From contig CM069454.1 in the NCBI GenBank assembly GCA_035610835.1, positions 682,001 to 746,000 on the forward strand: a stretch of 64,000 bases of DNA, given 5' to 3'. This document shows positions 11,451-24,000 of the stretch, piece after piece. Numbering within the stretch: position 1 is the stretch's first letter; every line of letters starts with the position of its first letter. Source of the DNA: Ophiura sarsii. Its lineage: Eukaryota > Echinodermata > Ophiuroidea > Amphilepidida > Ophiuridae. A program made the position numbers and the translations under genes. The notes beneath the pieces were generated by a model that saw only the letters and a list, made by a program, of their open reading frames with translations, made no database searches and was not told the origin of the DNA.

Positions 11451-12076
11451 TCTTTGAATAAGTACTACTTTCTTTCCATGAGTTGGCCTTAATTCTTGTA
11501 TGACATCCACAATATTATTGAATTGCAATCGTTGAATGCATTATTATACATGTTAGGTAGGCATTCGTTTATTAGGGGGCTCCGGTCTTGGTAAATCGAC
11601 ATTACTATTTGAATACTGTACAACGTTTCTAACATATAATATGAATATGTTATCATTGAGCAATTGTAAACACTGCGATTTCATTGGTGAACAGTTTCAA
11701 TCTTCAGTTTCAGTTTCATTTTATTTTACCAACAACACATAATAGTATACAAGTCGGGAAATCCAAAAAGAGCAGAGCTCGATAAATATGGTCACCCAAT
11801 AGTTTTGTTACAGGAATACATAAATATAATTATACCTTACGTTTACTATCAACATGACGGGTACAAACAAATGACAGGGCAGGATTTGTGCAAGACAGAA
11901 CCGGACAGGACATGTGGAGACAAACACATACGTTGGCAGAGATGATGGCAATTAGATAAATTACAATAATAATGTATACATGAAAAATAGGTTTCCTACT
12001 AACTTTGACAAATAATTTGACAAAAGAAAGAATTTATAGTTAGTCTTGAATAAGTTGATACATTTTGTATTCCTAA

Positions 12077-12737
12077 GGCTGGGTTCACATAGGAGTATAC
12101 GGTATACGGTATACGGTATTCGCTATACGCTATTCGGTATTCGCTATACGCTATACGGGCACGACGAGGCACATAGGGTAGCACGCGAACCCTACTCGTA
12201 GTAGAGTCATTACCTTAGTTTCTTAGTGAACTTGTCAACTAGAACCATTTTAAAAGAAAAATGAGGTCCCATGCATTTCTCAAAAGTGACGGGAACGTTC
12301 TTTTATAGCAAACATTCCAAAATGGCCGCCATACTGGGCCAAAAATTCAAATGGCACACCAAATTGTTCGGCTGAGCACAAGGATTCCGAAAAAGTATAG
12401 TACAAATGCGTCCTATTGTCCTATTGTTCTAACTTACCCTATTCTACACAATAAATTGTTTATAAATCGTGATAGGGGAAATTCAGAACGCCTGTACACA
12501 CGAATTGCAGCCCGCCACATCCAAACAGGACGGTATACGGTGCACGAAAATCGAACACGCACGATTCCCGGTATACTATACTATACTACACTATACGCAG
12601 GTATACGGCCTTTTCGAATAGTGCCGTCTTACGTGACCCGGTATTATGAAATAACATTGTTTCGATTTAAGCTATACGCGTGCCCTGCAAAACTTGCACC
12701 GTATACCCGAATAGTATACTCCTATGTGAACTCAGCC
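12077..12737. mobile_element. TAA-flanked inverted-repeat element with TATACGG/TATTCGG arrays
   Basis: The ends GGCTGGGTTCACATAGGAG and the reverse complement (one mismatch) are flanked by TAA on both sides (12074-12076, 12738-12740). A 3-bp TAA/TTA duplication with GGC/GGG-starting ends is typical of the PIF/Harbinger group; that assignment is inferred. Just inside each end are repeated TATACGG, TATTCGC and TATACGC words, partly inverted. The long open frame across the right half has low-complexity Y/T/R composition and is not a gene. Non-autonomous. Confidence 0.8.
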
Positions 12738-12740
12738 TAA

Positions 12741-13190
12741 AAGTCATCAATAATATTATTCCAATGCGCAAAGGGCCTTTTCTTCTGACTGTATTTTCTT
12801 GCTAAGTCATATTTGAAATTATGCGGACGATATAATGACGAAATACGGGTAGGGTAATTGTGAATAGATCTGTTTTGCGTGAAATAATCTGCAAAAATAT
12901 TGGCAAGGTTATCTTAAGAATAGTTGTATATAAATAAACTGAGAATCAAACTATGAATATCATAAATAGTCAAAGTTTTGAACTTTTTGAATAACGGAGG
13001 GGTATGTTCAAGCAAGTGTGAATGTTAGCAGATTCTCATAATTCGTTTCTGTTTGAGGTGAATTTTGTGAAGATTGGTATTAAGTTACAAAAAAATATAG
13101 GTGTGGTAAAACCAGAATATTATATAAGGTAAATAGTGTTTAGGAGGGGAGAATATCTCTGAGACCACAATATTTTGAGACGATGTTAGT
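12741..13190. other. No recognised gene
   Basis: AT-rich non-coding sequence between the TAA-flanked element and the LINE remnant. Confidence 0.5.
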
Positions 13191-13194
13191 AACA

Positions 13195-14470
13195 TTTGAG
13201 GTGTGGTTTGACTATGTTAAAGATTCATCTAAAAGAACACCCAGCAATCTAGTATGGGAAAATCTAGTAAGCTTTACTCCATCAATGCATATGTTAAGGT
13301 CATCATCGTTGTACACTCGATGACCGTGTCTATTTTTAAACATAATGTAATTTGTTTTATTAATGTTTAATGACAGCTTGTTAGCTTTGAACCATACAGA
13401 GAGATTGTCCAATGCATGGCTTAGTGATCAAATCAGGGAGATTGGCATGTAAAACAATTACATTGGTGTCATCAGCAAAAGTTACATAAGTAAAATTATT
13501 TCAGGGGAATGCAATATCATTCATAAAGATTACGAGCCCTATGGCACACCACATTTAATAGAACGAACAGATGATTTATGATTATTAAATACAACATATT
13601 GGGTTATGTTACTCAGGTATCTCTTGAACCATTCGAGGGCATTTCCTCTGACACCGTAATGATGAAGTTTGGTTAGGAGAATGTGATGGTCAATGGTGTC
13701 GAAGGCCTTCGAGAAGTCAAAGAAAATAGTATGAAGACGCTTGTCAAGTTCTGTAACAATCTGATCATATGCACACACGAGTGCAATGTAGGAGGAATGC
13801 TTTTGCCTAAACCCAAATTGACAATCATTTAATAAATTATAACGTTCAAGAAAAACTATATTTTTTTGTGAATAATTCTTTCAAACAGTTTAGACTGATA
13901 TGGGACGATAATAAGTACAGAAAGTAGAATCCCCAGATTTATAAATGGGAACAACACGGGCAATCTTAATTTCATCTGGAACAACACCAGAAGTAATCAA
14001 GAAATTAAAAACATTACATAATGGGGTTTTAATTGAGTTGATTACAGCCTTAAAACTATCGGGTTTAATGTCATCAAACCCACTACAAGCTCCCAGATCT
14101 AAGAGAAGAACAAATATCAATGACTTCCGCATTATCAGTTGGAGATAGGAAGAGTGAATTCATTGGTGAAGGAGCTGAAGTGAGGAAGTCATTGAAAGTT
14201 GTTGGAGTTGAAGGAATATTGTTAGCTAAATTAGGTCCGATATTAACAAAGAAATCATTTAGACCGTCAGCAATTTGTTGAGAATCAGAAACGGCTGAGT
14301 CATTTATGATAATAGAATCAGGCAAAGTCTTCTTTTTTATTTCCTAAAATATCATTCAGAGATTGAGATAATGTTTATGCACATCCAGTAAATTACAAAC
14401 ATTATTTTTTTCGAAGCTCGAATAAGATAGGTGAGCTTATTCTTATTATCTGATTCATATCGTGTAAATG
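13195..14470 (-). pseudogene. Decayed non-LTR (LINE) reverse transcriptase
   Basis: Read on the minus strand, successive pieces in different frames follow the order of a LINE reverse transcriptase. Near 14325-14090 comes the region before the RT (FFVNIGPNLANN). At 14130-13900 are the fingers with VVPIYKSGD and YRPISV. At 13778-13540 is the catalytic region with FFDFSKAFDTIDH, the VRG..LEWFKRYL stretch and CGVP. At 13412-13212 is the thumb, with LSLNINKTNYIMF and a LLGVLLDE-like block. The YxDD box falls in a frame-broken part. Several frameshifts and stops break it, and no endonuclease or 3' tail was recognised, so this is an internal, inactive fragment of a Jockey/CR1-like lineage (clade uncertain). 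Confidence 0.85.
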
Positions 14471-14479
14471 GGAAGCCCT

Positions 14480-15272
14480 ACACATTTGACATAATTCATA
14501 TCGACAACTGTAAATGTTAACATCGAGTGGTTCATTCTAAAATAGTAATTAACTTGTGTTTTAAAAAGTATTCTTTTTATCTAATGGTCTTCTCGTTATT
14601 CGCTACATGTTCACGCAATATCAAAAACCCACCTTTGGTCTCATGTGATATGGCAAACCAATTCATACATGTAGGTATTTGTCTGTATTTTGTGAACATA
14701 CAGAGGCTACTTAATACTATAGGATGCTTTTCAGTACCAGAATGGATGAGTCTTTCTTTAATATCAGTTAATGACCAGATCGCTCACTTGGAATAATTGC
14801 CCTTTAGTAGCAGGTAGACCATGCAACTAATAATCGTATAATGTTGTTATATTATACTAAGATAATGATCGGCGATAAATGTCTGTGCCGTTGTCTTACT
14901 GATTGTCAGTCGTTTTGTGTTTCTTGTGTCAACTGGCTCTCATTATCATTACTTAATAATAAAGAAATGTGTATTTTCCTCAAACAGGTCATACGTCATA
15001 AACTACACGGGCGCATGGAGGACCCTGTGTGAGGAATTTGTCTGGACATAATTATTGTATTTTCAATGTTTCGATTGATATTCGAAGATGGTGGTTACTT
15101 TTTGTAATGGCAGCGGATTATTCCCATTTGAGTAGGAGTCATCAGTCTTAGCAGTATGCATAGAAGTAATGTTGATTTGAGCCTAAACCAGGTAATAATT
15201 AAGTTGAAACCTAGATAGAGTTAATATAAGATACGGCCATTTTCTTTCTTTATGCTAATGGCCGTCCTAATA
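14480..15272. other. No recognised gene
   Basis: AT-rich non-coding sequence; short open frames lack recognisable features. Confidence 0.5.
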
Positions 15273-16139
15273 CACCTATCAGTTGTAAGACGCACTATAC
15301 GACCCCCGGGAGAGGTGCGTCGTGGGTGCGTCGTTTACCAATAATTCTTGACGGAGAGTACGTCAGTGGCAGCCTTTGGTCCGTCAAAAAAATGACGGAG
15401 GGTGCGTAAAGGTCCGTCACTTTACATGGGTGCGTCACAGTGTACATCTGTTTACGATCAACAAAATACGACCTTTAAATATACGTTATAGGCCTACTGT
15501 ACCAAATAACTCCTTGATACCGCCAACCAAGCTCCACTTTAATACCGCAAACATCACTCCGATATTTTATACCGCATGTTCTAAAATGCATGAAATCACT
15601 CGATCATCGCCAATTGCTCCGCGCAGTCGCTTACTATCGTCCTACGAGCCGATGGATGGAGTATACAGCAGTCTTGACCCGAGACTCTGCTACCGGGTGA
15701 AGCACTTGTAATCACCCGTGTTGTCCATGCAAATTTAATCAAATTTAGGGCATCGCATGAGGGGGTCATCAGGGGTGGGGGGCATATCTGACTATTTGTT
15801 TTAGTATACAAAGGTTTACATCGAGTTTGTAATTTCATTTGGGGGGAATCATGGTGGGGGGAGCCCCGGGGGACTTATCACAATAGCGGTATACGTCTAT
15901 GTGCCGCCTTTTGGGGTGCCTTTTCTCGAAGTATATGGGTGGTATTGATTAAATCAGAAATGTTTTTTTGGTATTTGTAAATGCCCCCTTAAATTCTGTG
16001 ATGGTTTATAGAAGGTGTAATTTCCAATCCGAAGTTCAAATGTTTAAACACTTTCGAGAACCTGATTTTGGTTAAAATACACTTTCGAGAACCAAATTTT
16101 CTACTTACCTCCCGTTTATTGTAAATAGGCGCAAGCCTA

Positions 16140-16990
16140 CACTCTCAGAACAGGTATTAAATAACCATGGGTTAAAAGAATATTGGTTAAAAAGTATACA
16201 ACATTGGTTAAAAATGAAGCGTTGGTTAAAAATTACTTTTAATACTGCGTTGGTTAAAGAGTAAAAATATAATTAATTTTTAGTTTATTCAACGTTGGTT
16301 AAGGCATCATAATTTTAACCAACAATAGGTCATAACACGATTCCCGCCAAAGAATTTCATTGGCGAGGAAAATATTTTGCGCCTATTATTTAGACCACGT
16401 CAGAATTTGTATATGAAATCAATCGTGTTATTTTCCGCCCCTGGTATTTACATTGGCGCTCTTCAATTGGGCGGAAAATAACACGATTGATTTCATATAC
16501 AAATTCTGACGTTATCTAAAAATTGCGGCCGCTGTTTTAAGTTATCGCTTCCCGGCCTCGTAGCTAGGATCTTGTGCCTTGTCCTGTCTCTTGTTGGTCC
16601 TGGCCACGGGTTGGCGCCAATATTGAAAGCCAATATCGGGCCAATGAAACATCAATATTGTAATATTGTATGGGTTTAAGTTTAGCAAACAAAATAAAAG
16701 TTTAACCAACATTTTTTAACCAACTACTGTTGGTTAAAACATATTAACCAACAAATGATTAAAAATTGTAACCAATCACAGGTCACAGGTTAAAGTATAA
16801 CCAACCACTGTTGGTCAAAACATATTAACCAACAAATGATTAAAATTTGTAACCAACCACACGTTAAAGTTTAACCAACAGCTGTTGGTTACAGTTTTAA
16901 CCAACCAATTGTGTGGTTCACCTGGTAACCTCCCGTTGGTTAAAATTTTAACCAACATGGTTAAAGATTTTAACCTTTGTTCTGAGAGTG
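16140..16990. mobile_element. TA-flanked inverted-repeat element with GGTTAAA motifs, nested
   Basis: Ends CACTCTCAGAACA and TGTTCTGAGAGTG are exact inverted repeats flanked by TA (16138-16139, 16991-16992). The left interior (16160-16320) and right interior (16690-16975) carry dense TTGGTTAAA and TTTAACCAA words in both orientations. The middle has a 44-bp-arm hairpin. It lies wholly within the 15273-17571 element. No coding capacity. Confidence 0.88.
16397..16512. repeat. Hairpin with 44-bp arms in the GGTTAAA element
   Basis: The arm starting ACGTCAGAATTTGTATATGA is repeated in inverted orientation ending at 16512, with a loop of about 28 bp. No arm mismatch was noticed. This is the counterpart of the 117-bp arms in the GGTGTCA element. 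Confidence 0.88.
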
Positions 16991-17023
16991 TACATGTATA
17001 ACAAGGGATGAAGGATGTCCCTC

Positions 17024-17083
17024 CCCTCACCCCACCCCACCCCATCACACCCCACCCCACCCCACCCCACCCCACCCCACCTC
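17024..17083. repeat. (CCCAC)n microsatellite
   Basis: About ten CCCAC-type pentamers with one interruption (CATCACAC). The G-rich minus strand could form quadruplexes. Confidence 0.9.
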
Positions 17084-18117
17084 CTGGTTACGCCACTGAA
17101 CGGGTCGAAGCAGAATGGGAAATGTTCTCGAAATTGTTTCATCCTCATCCTGACGTTTATGACAATCAGTTAAATATATTATGAATTTTAGACCAGTCAG
17201 ACATTATTGTGCGTATAAAAGTTCTCCTCTTGGTTCCGTCCATTCGGTCCCGGTCCGGGGTCTATATAATTATTCGAGGGCCAGGGTTGACAACACCGAA
17301 TAAGAGCAGATCAGGGGTAGTTTCTTTTTCAGTAGTCATCGAGTTTTATCCAGTTTAATCAACGATATCTGACGACGGGGTGCGTCGTCATTGTCCGTCA
17401 GAATCCACCAATGGTGCGTCCAAAAATTGACTGAGGGTGCGTATTTGGATGGCAATGGTCCGTCGATTTTTTGACACAGGGTGGGTCATGGTACATGAGA
17501 AGTCGACGCACCTCGGTAAAGTGACGCACCACTCCCGGGGGTCGTAAAGTGCGTCTTACAACTGATAGGTGTATAACCGAAGTCGACTATATGCCGCTAC
17601 AGTGAGTGACTGACTACTCTAATTGGAGTATATTGAATTTGAAGTGACACGTTGTTGTCTGACAGGACCGATCAATTACACATGCTGCGGGCAATTAATT
17701 TGACCTGGGGGAGGGCAGTGACGGGTTTGACCTGACAGATTAATTAACTCTTCTAGCAGTGACAGATAAAGCTGGATGTTGTCATTGTCACTGCATACAC
17801 GTATGGATGATCGCTTTTGATGGCTTGTCATGTTTTTTACTTAATGAATATGGCGGAAATTGCATATTATGTTTTTAAATATATATATATATATGAAAAT
17901 TGACCCCTAAGTGATCCTTCATGTGACTTTATAACTGGTATTTTGGCCTCCGAATGATTCGCGTTTTTCATTTATGTCTTTCAACCAGTCTCATTCATTT
18001 AATATTAGATATATTTTACATTTCAAAAAGTCCTAAATATAGTATATTTTTAAATTCCTGACAGTATCTTCGTAGTATTTTTATAAGTTAAACCTCTGAC
18101 CGAATGTATCCTAGTTT

Positions 18118-18735
18118 TGATGTTTCGGGTCAGTGTCAGTACTCCATCTCTCTGGGGACCTGATGAAGTATCGCTTATACGCACACAGCTTTCCATATCA
18201 AGATCCATGGATTTACGCGTAATTGTCTCTACACTTTATTTATATCGGACACGGGTCAACGTTATAACTGATAATTCATCGATATTGCTATATAGATGGG
18301 TGAAGAGCTTCCGATGGTATTAACCTGTAGATAGATTTATCCTTCCTGTTGAATACTTATGTAAATTTAGAGATGATGGTCAACGAGATCTCAATGAACG
18401 CTTTTCGTGAGTAAATCCGATTGACCGATTGGTTCATATCCTATTATCAACATCACTGCAAAAGTTGAGTGCTCGGGGGACATGATCAAGTATCGTCAAT
18501 ATGTATCAAGCTTTTCATTTTGAGTACCATGGATTCTCTTACGCTTACTTTTCTCTACTCTCTATTGAGGATTCTACGAGTATATCACGGGTCAAGAGTC
18601 CTCAGGTATTACGGATACTTGATAAAAAAAGTCCATGTAGATGGGTGAAGAGCATCCGACGGTATTAACCGGTATATTACTTGTTGATTACTTATCTGTA
18701 CATTTAGTGATGATGGTCAATGAGATGATTTCAAA
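18118..18735 (+). repeat. Diverged tandem duplication, about 350-bp period
   Basis: 18118-18395 and 18470-18735 share 'gatgaagtatcg'/'gatcaagtatcg', 'ccatggatt', 'cacgggtcaa', 'tagatgggtgaagagc', 'ggtattaacc' and 'gatgatggtcaa' in the same order. No coding signal. The preceding 17572-18117 holds nothing recognised except a short (TA)n run at 17880. Confidence 0.7.
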
Positions 18736-18908
18736 GTATACGGAGCGTGGCAAACGGTATTGAGAGTAGTCTTTTCACGCTAAACAATGTGCACGGAGTG
18801 TCAACATTTACATAGATTGAATCGGAGATGACAATGTAATTGTACTTGTTTAGGTGTCTGCCATATCAAGATATTGCTTGTTCCAGTGGCGTAGTCATGG
18901 GGTGATGA

Positions 18909-18930
18909 GGGGGGGGGGGGGGGGGGGGGG
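18909..18930. repeat. G22 homopolymer
   Basis: Uninterrupted run of G. Similar 14-base runs occur at 39328-39341 (G) and 57028-57041 (C). Confidence 0.9.
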
Positions 18931-18979
18931 TTCTTGGAATCCTGTATGTTGAGACCAGGTTTCTTTGGAATATACAGGG

Positions 18980-20864
18980 TGTCAAGCATACCTGGGCATA
19001 TTTAACAAGCGACACGTTTATCTAGTGGCTATCCAACATCAGTAGAGGCATCCAATAAATATTGTCTGACAACAGTTCTTTTACGTTATAATATAATTGA
19101 TAACAATAATTTATTTCCTCATGTGATTATTCTTTCTCAAATAAAACGTTCCTGCTCTGACAACGGCAGCAATTTTATATAATTATAATAAATAATATTT
19201 TCCACTGCAGACTTTGATATGGGATCCTGTTATTATTAAGTTATATATGATTGCCAAATGTCGACTTATTCTCTAAAGGATATGTAGACGGCTGGTATTC
19301 ATTTATGTTGAGGTCTTGGATATTTTAACGTTATTTGTTACGTACCTCTTTATAGATGTCATAGTTTTATACCTTTACCAGTTTATCCGGTTTTTAGGAT
19401 GTACAGAGTTGTCCTTAACCATATAGTTATTTAGAGTCTCTATAAAATAGTCTTAGCATTCATATAATTTGCTGACAGTTATCTTCTCCCAGTAAAAGTC
19501 TTCGATGGTTTCCCGGTGTCGATCTTTAATGGTAGCTCCCGTAGAAACCCTGGTTTGTCTACTCGGTCAATATTGGCGTCAATCTTTATGTCTCCCCTTT
19601 TGTAGTTTAGGACTTTCGGCATGTACGTATTCACACCATACATTTGGTAAAGTGACACTGCATGGGATAATAAAGTAAAACCCGAAAACCAAAATAATAT
19701 TTTGCCTAAATTTTGTCTGCTCTGCACAACAACTATTTAAATTGGTAAAATAACATTTGAGTTGAATGTACCAATAGATTGGTATGATAAACATTTGTGT
19801 TGAATGTATCAATGCTTTTATCAACTCCAAAAGTGAGAATATTATTACAACAGAAATTAAGGCGTGGCATCAGGTTGTAGGCCACTTGAAATTATTATAA
19901 TCATTACAATTTCTAGCAGGATAGTTACATGTCTTTTTGGTTTGTAGCTATCGATAATTTCTCTGGCATTAAAACAATTTTGTTACTGCCTTAGTAAACT
20001 GTCTGTTGCTGCCTTTACATTATCACAGTTTACAGTTTTAACTTCTGTCAAGCACTATCAATTTGCTCCGCTGAACGATAATATGTTGTACTTGCAAAGT
20101 TCCCAAACCTAGGTTATAATATTTAATACATTATTACCATTATAAACATAGTCTTAATTAAATCAACTTACAATGGTTTTTGTGGTGTTGTTCTCTCTTG
20201 TGAAATTTTCCAGGCAGGCTACACGATAGCACTTCAGTCGTCCGGAGTGTATTTCATACCCCGGCACGCCCCGCTGGCTGTCAGAATTTGGAACCGTCAC
20301 GTCGTTCACAAAATAGTCATTACCGTCGGCTTAACACACTTGTAGCCAGACAGAATTTCACCTCAATTACAGAGGCTCCCGGCTAATAGTTTATGTATAA
20401 ATATTAGACTTATTTGCACTCCATAGATGAAAATTCAAGTATAATTGACTAATCGTAGCACTGCAATTTAGGAAGAAAACATCATAACAGAAAAACTGAA
20501 ATGACCCGCACCTATGATGGTTGAAGGTGGAATGACTAGGACCTCGCCCATCTCCCTGGTCAAAATATCCCTAGGTAACTCTCGCATAATTTTGCTGCAT
20601 TACAAAAGGATGTCTGCACACATACATTTATTGAATGGAATCATACAAAGGGTGCCTTGCATAAGTTGGTTCACCTATTGTTTACCAATACCAGTGACTA
20701 TACCCAGGTGTTGTGGATAGCTTGGGTTATTCTAGAAAGCCAGTGTTTCCAGATTTTGTGCACTATGTACTGGTATGTATTTTCCAGACTGTATAATGTA
20801 AATATACAGGGTGTCATAGTGGACAAAACTTAAGTTATCTTACAGATTCAATTCTAATGTGACA
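18980..20864 (-). repeat. 3' LTR of the Gmr1-like element
   Basis: 1885 bp if bounded by the canonical TGT...ACA pair (minus strand TGTCACATTAG at 20864, ...ATGCTTGACA at 18980). The first 1842 bp (18980-20821) match the 5' LTR with no indel. The last 43 bp (20822-20864) have no counterpart in the 5' LTR, but the canonical end and the adjacent purine tract argue that they are LTR. Short open frames inside are shared by both LTRs and are not supported as genes. The length is large for a gypsy LTR. Confidence 0.85.
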
Positions 20865-20867
20865 ATT

Positions 20868-20882
20868 TACTCCCCGCTTTAA
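20868..20882 (-). other. Probable polypurine tract
   Basis: On the minus strand AAAGCGGGGAG precedes the 3' LTR, ending a few bases before its TGT. It would prime plus-strand DNA synthesis. One C interrupts it and the spacing to the LTR is unusual, so certainty is moderate. Confidence 0.5.
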
Positions 20883-21008
20883 CTAAATGTACTCACATTT
20901 ATGCATATCTTGCATTAGAATACAATACTCTTCTATTCATTCCTCTGATTGAAGTGTCTCTCACCACTCCAATAAATGCACTTCTTCTCCCTAACGAGAA
21001 ATGCTTAA

Positions 21009-24000
21009 TTATAATTTCCCACTTACGAAGGACAAGAAACTGGCTTTTACTGCCTCGGTACTTCGACTCAAGTAGTCGGCCCCTACGTTATCGGTTCCCT
21101 TAATAACTTGCAGGCGATACCGATATGGCTGTAAGGCGAGCGCCCATCTCATAATCCTCCCATTTGCCACTTTGGATTTGCGGATGCATGTTAGTGGTTG
21201 GTGATCCGTCTCTATTACAAACTCTTTACCATACAGGTACGGTTCGAACTTGAGCACGGCCCAAACCACCGCCAAGCATTCCCGCTCCATCACTGAATAC
21301 CTACATTGACTCTTATTCAGCTTTTTACTAGCATAGGCCACAGGGAACATTTCTCCAGCTATCTCCTGAAGAAGAACTGCACCCACTCCTGTGTCGGACG
21401 CATCAGTCCGCAAGGTGAAACTCTTGTTAAGGTCAGGGAGCTGCAGAATTGGTGAACTTGCCAGCTTACCTTTTAAAGTCTGAAATGACTGTTCCTGGCT
21501 ATCTCCCCAGCGTATCACCTTCGGCTCTCCCTTCTTCGTACAATTGGTTAATGGCACTGCTACTGCTGCAAAGTTTGGTATAAACTTACGGTAGTAGCCT
21601 ACCAAGCCGAGAAACGATCTTACCTGTGTCTTTGTAGTTGGCCTCTTAGCCTGCTGAATAGCTTCTGCTTTGTCTGGTTTTGGTTTTACTATACCTTGTC
21701 CTACCACGTGACCCAAAAATTCAACTTCATCATACCCGATGAAACATTTTGTGGGCCTAGCTGTTAAGTTAGCTTTCTTTAGCCTCATGAATACTTTTCC
21801 TACTCTCTGGATATGTTCTTCCCATGTTTTCGTGTGTATGAGTATGTCATCTATATAATTGTGGACATTCTTGATACCTTTTAGAAGTTTTCTCATCATT
21901 CTGCTGAATGTCGCCCCTGAATTAACCAATCCAAACGGCATCATATTGAACTCGTACAATCCGTCGTGCGTTACGAAGGCTGTAAGATGTTTGGACTCTG
22001 TTGCCATGGGAATTTGGTAGTACCCTTTACTTAGATCAATCTTACTGAAATATCTATCTCCTGCTAACTGGGCAAATATTTCATCTTGATCCGGTACCGG
22101 TTCAGCGTCAAAGGTTGTAATCTGATTAATCTTCCTTGTGTCACAGCATGCCCGAAGTGATCCGTCTGGCTTCTTCACTGCTACCAGCGGGCAAGCGTAC
22201 GGACTCTTGCTGTGAGATATTATCCCCATCCGAAGCATGTTTTCAACTTCTTTCCGAATCTCACTTCTGAGTGCATGGGGTATTGGATAAGGTCGGCTTC
22301 TTATAGGTTCAGTATCCCGTATTTTGATGACATGTTTCCCAAGTGTTGTCCTCCCTGGGATATCTGTTAGAGTATTCTCATATTCTGCTAGAGTCTGTTG
22401 CACCTGTTGTACCTGAGCTTTACTTAGTCGTTCACTGATATTCACATCAGTGATCCCCTCTTTTTGGACCATCTGTGGAAGATGTATCAAATCTTCTGTA
22501 GAGAACGATTTAAGTTCTGATACGCTTACTTCTTCCTGAGGTTCATCTTCAAGTACAGATGTGCATGCTGTCTCATACACGTTACGTATGGGTGTTTCTA
22601 CCATTGAAGCATTCACTTCACGTCTAATATACTTCTTCAATAGATTGGCGTGAAAGGTTTTGACTCTGTGACCGAAATCTATCTTGTAGTTCATCGAAGT
22701 TACTTTCTCTACTATAGGAAATGGACCCTTCCATTGCATAAGGAGTTTGTTGTTGTCTGTGGGTAGAAGGAGAAGAACCTCATCTCCGACCTTCATGTCT
22801 CTCACCCGTGACTTCTTGTTGTAGTAAGTTTTATACCGTTGTCTAGATTTCTTTAACTCTTCTCGAGCTAGTTGGCACGTCTGCTCGAGACGTTCTTGTA
22901 GATCTATCACATATTGGTAAACTGTTTTTGTTTCATCCAACTCTGATTTACCCGTCCATAGTTCCTTAAGTATTCTCATAGGTCCACGTACCGTCCGTCC
23001 GTACAATAGCTCGAAAGGTGAAAATCCTGTGCTCTCCTGGGGAACTTCCCTGTAGGCGAATAAAAGGGGTCCAATGTATCTATCCCAGTCATTCGGTTTC
23101 TCGTCGCACATTTTCTTCAGCATTGCTTTCAGCGTGCCATTGAACTTCTCGCAAAGTCCATTACACATGGCATGGTACGGTGTAGTGGTCAAACGGCGAA
23201 TACTCAGTAGTCGGCTTACCTCTCTCATAACGCCCGAAACAAATTGTGAGCCTTGGTCTGTTAACACCTCTTTAGGAAAGCCTAATCTGGAGTAGATCCC
23301 TAAGAGTGCTTCAGCTACTGCTTCTGCCTCTATCGTCTTCATTGGTACAGCTTCCGGGTATCTTGTCGCATAATCGACTAATACTAATATATACCTGTGT
23401 CCACGTTCAGTCATTGGTTTAATTGGTCCCACTAAGTCTATCGCCACTCTTTGAAATGGTGTATCAATTATTGGAACATCTCCCAATGAAACTTTAGTAA
23501 CTCTACCTTTGGGGATGGTTCTTTGACAAATGTCACATGACTGACAATACCTGGTGATGTCAGCTTGCATCCCTGGCCATGTGAAGTCACTCATTACTTT
23601 GTCTTTTGTCTTTTTGGATCCTTGATGTCCGCCTAAGATTGATTCATGGGCCAGTTTCATGACATATTTTCTGTAGTCTATTGGAACTACAACTTGCCTA
23701 AATACATTCCCAAATTCTATCTTGGGAGAACTGTATTCCCTATATAGAATGTCATTGTCTGTGATGTATTTGTGATTACTTCCATATTTACTCACCTTTT
23801 CCTCCCCTGTCAGCGCTAGTTGTCTGAGTTTGTTTAGTGTGGGATCTTCTTGTTGCTTCTGATGTAGCATCTTGGCCGATACTGCTTCTCCTATAGGAGA
23901 ACTTACCTTTAGTTTCTTAAAGGGTTTGTCCTTTACTTTGATTTGACTTCTTGTCTGTACTGCGGCGAGTGTATCTGATTTATCTTCTTCTGAATGCGTT

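Larger units (their letters stand above)
7346..12076. other. Mostly unassigned sequence
   Basis: Apart from the separately listed items, no gene was recognised. 7640-7900 is less AT-rich than its surroundings. 8813-8872 holds two and a half copies of a 24-bp unit. A T run lies at 9780-9792. 9400-9460 has TGCCCTTAC/GTAAGGGCA ends, too short to assign. Confidence 0.4.
15273..17571. mobile_element. TA-flanked inverted-repeat element with GTGCGTC/GTCCGTC motifs
   Basis: Long terminal inverted repeats begin CACCTATCAGTTGTAAGACG and extend about 50 bp with few mismatches; the right arm ends at 17571. TA lies on each side (15271-15272, 17572-17573). Both ends contain clustered GTGCGTC, GTCCGTC and GACGGAGGGTGCGT words, in the left part to about 15440 and the right part from about 17375. 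The interior holds a second complete inverted-repeat element (16140-16990), a (CCCAC)n run and unassigned sequence. No transposase frame was seen. Confidence 0.85.

Noticed and set aside
12351..12740. 129-codon frame in the TAA-flanked element
   Set aside because: Low-complexity product of TATACGG-type repeats; no transposase features.
18901..18980. Target-site duplication next to the 3' LTR
   Set aside because: The left flank 'caggg' does not match the right flank 'cttag' under any tested boundary.
19479..19830. Small frames present in both LTRs (again at 26684-27035)
   Set aside because: Duplicated only because the LTR is duplicated; no domain, and one frame overlaps another. Kept as LTR sequence.
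23074..23295. Plus-strand frames within pol and gag (also 24483-24713 and 25478-25693)
   Set aside because: Antisense shadows of the retrotransposon coding frames.
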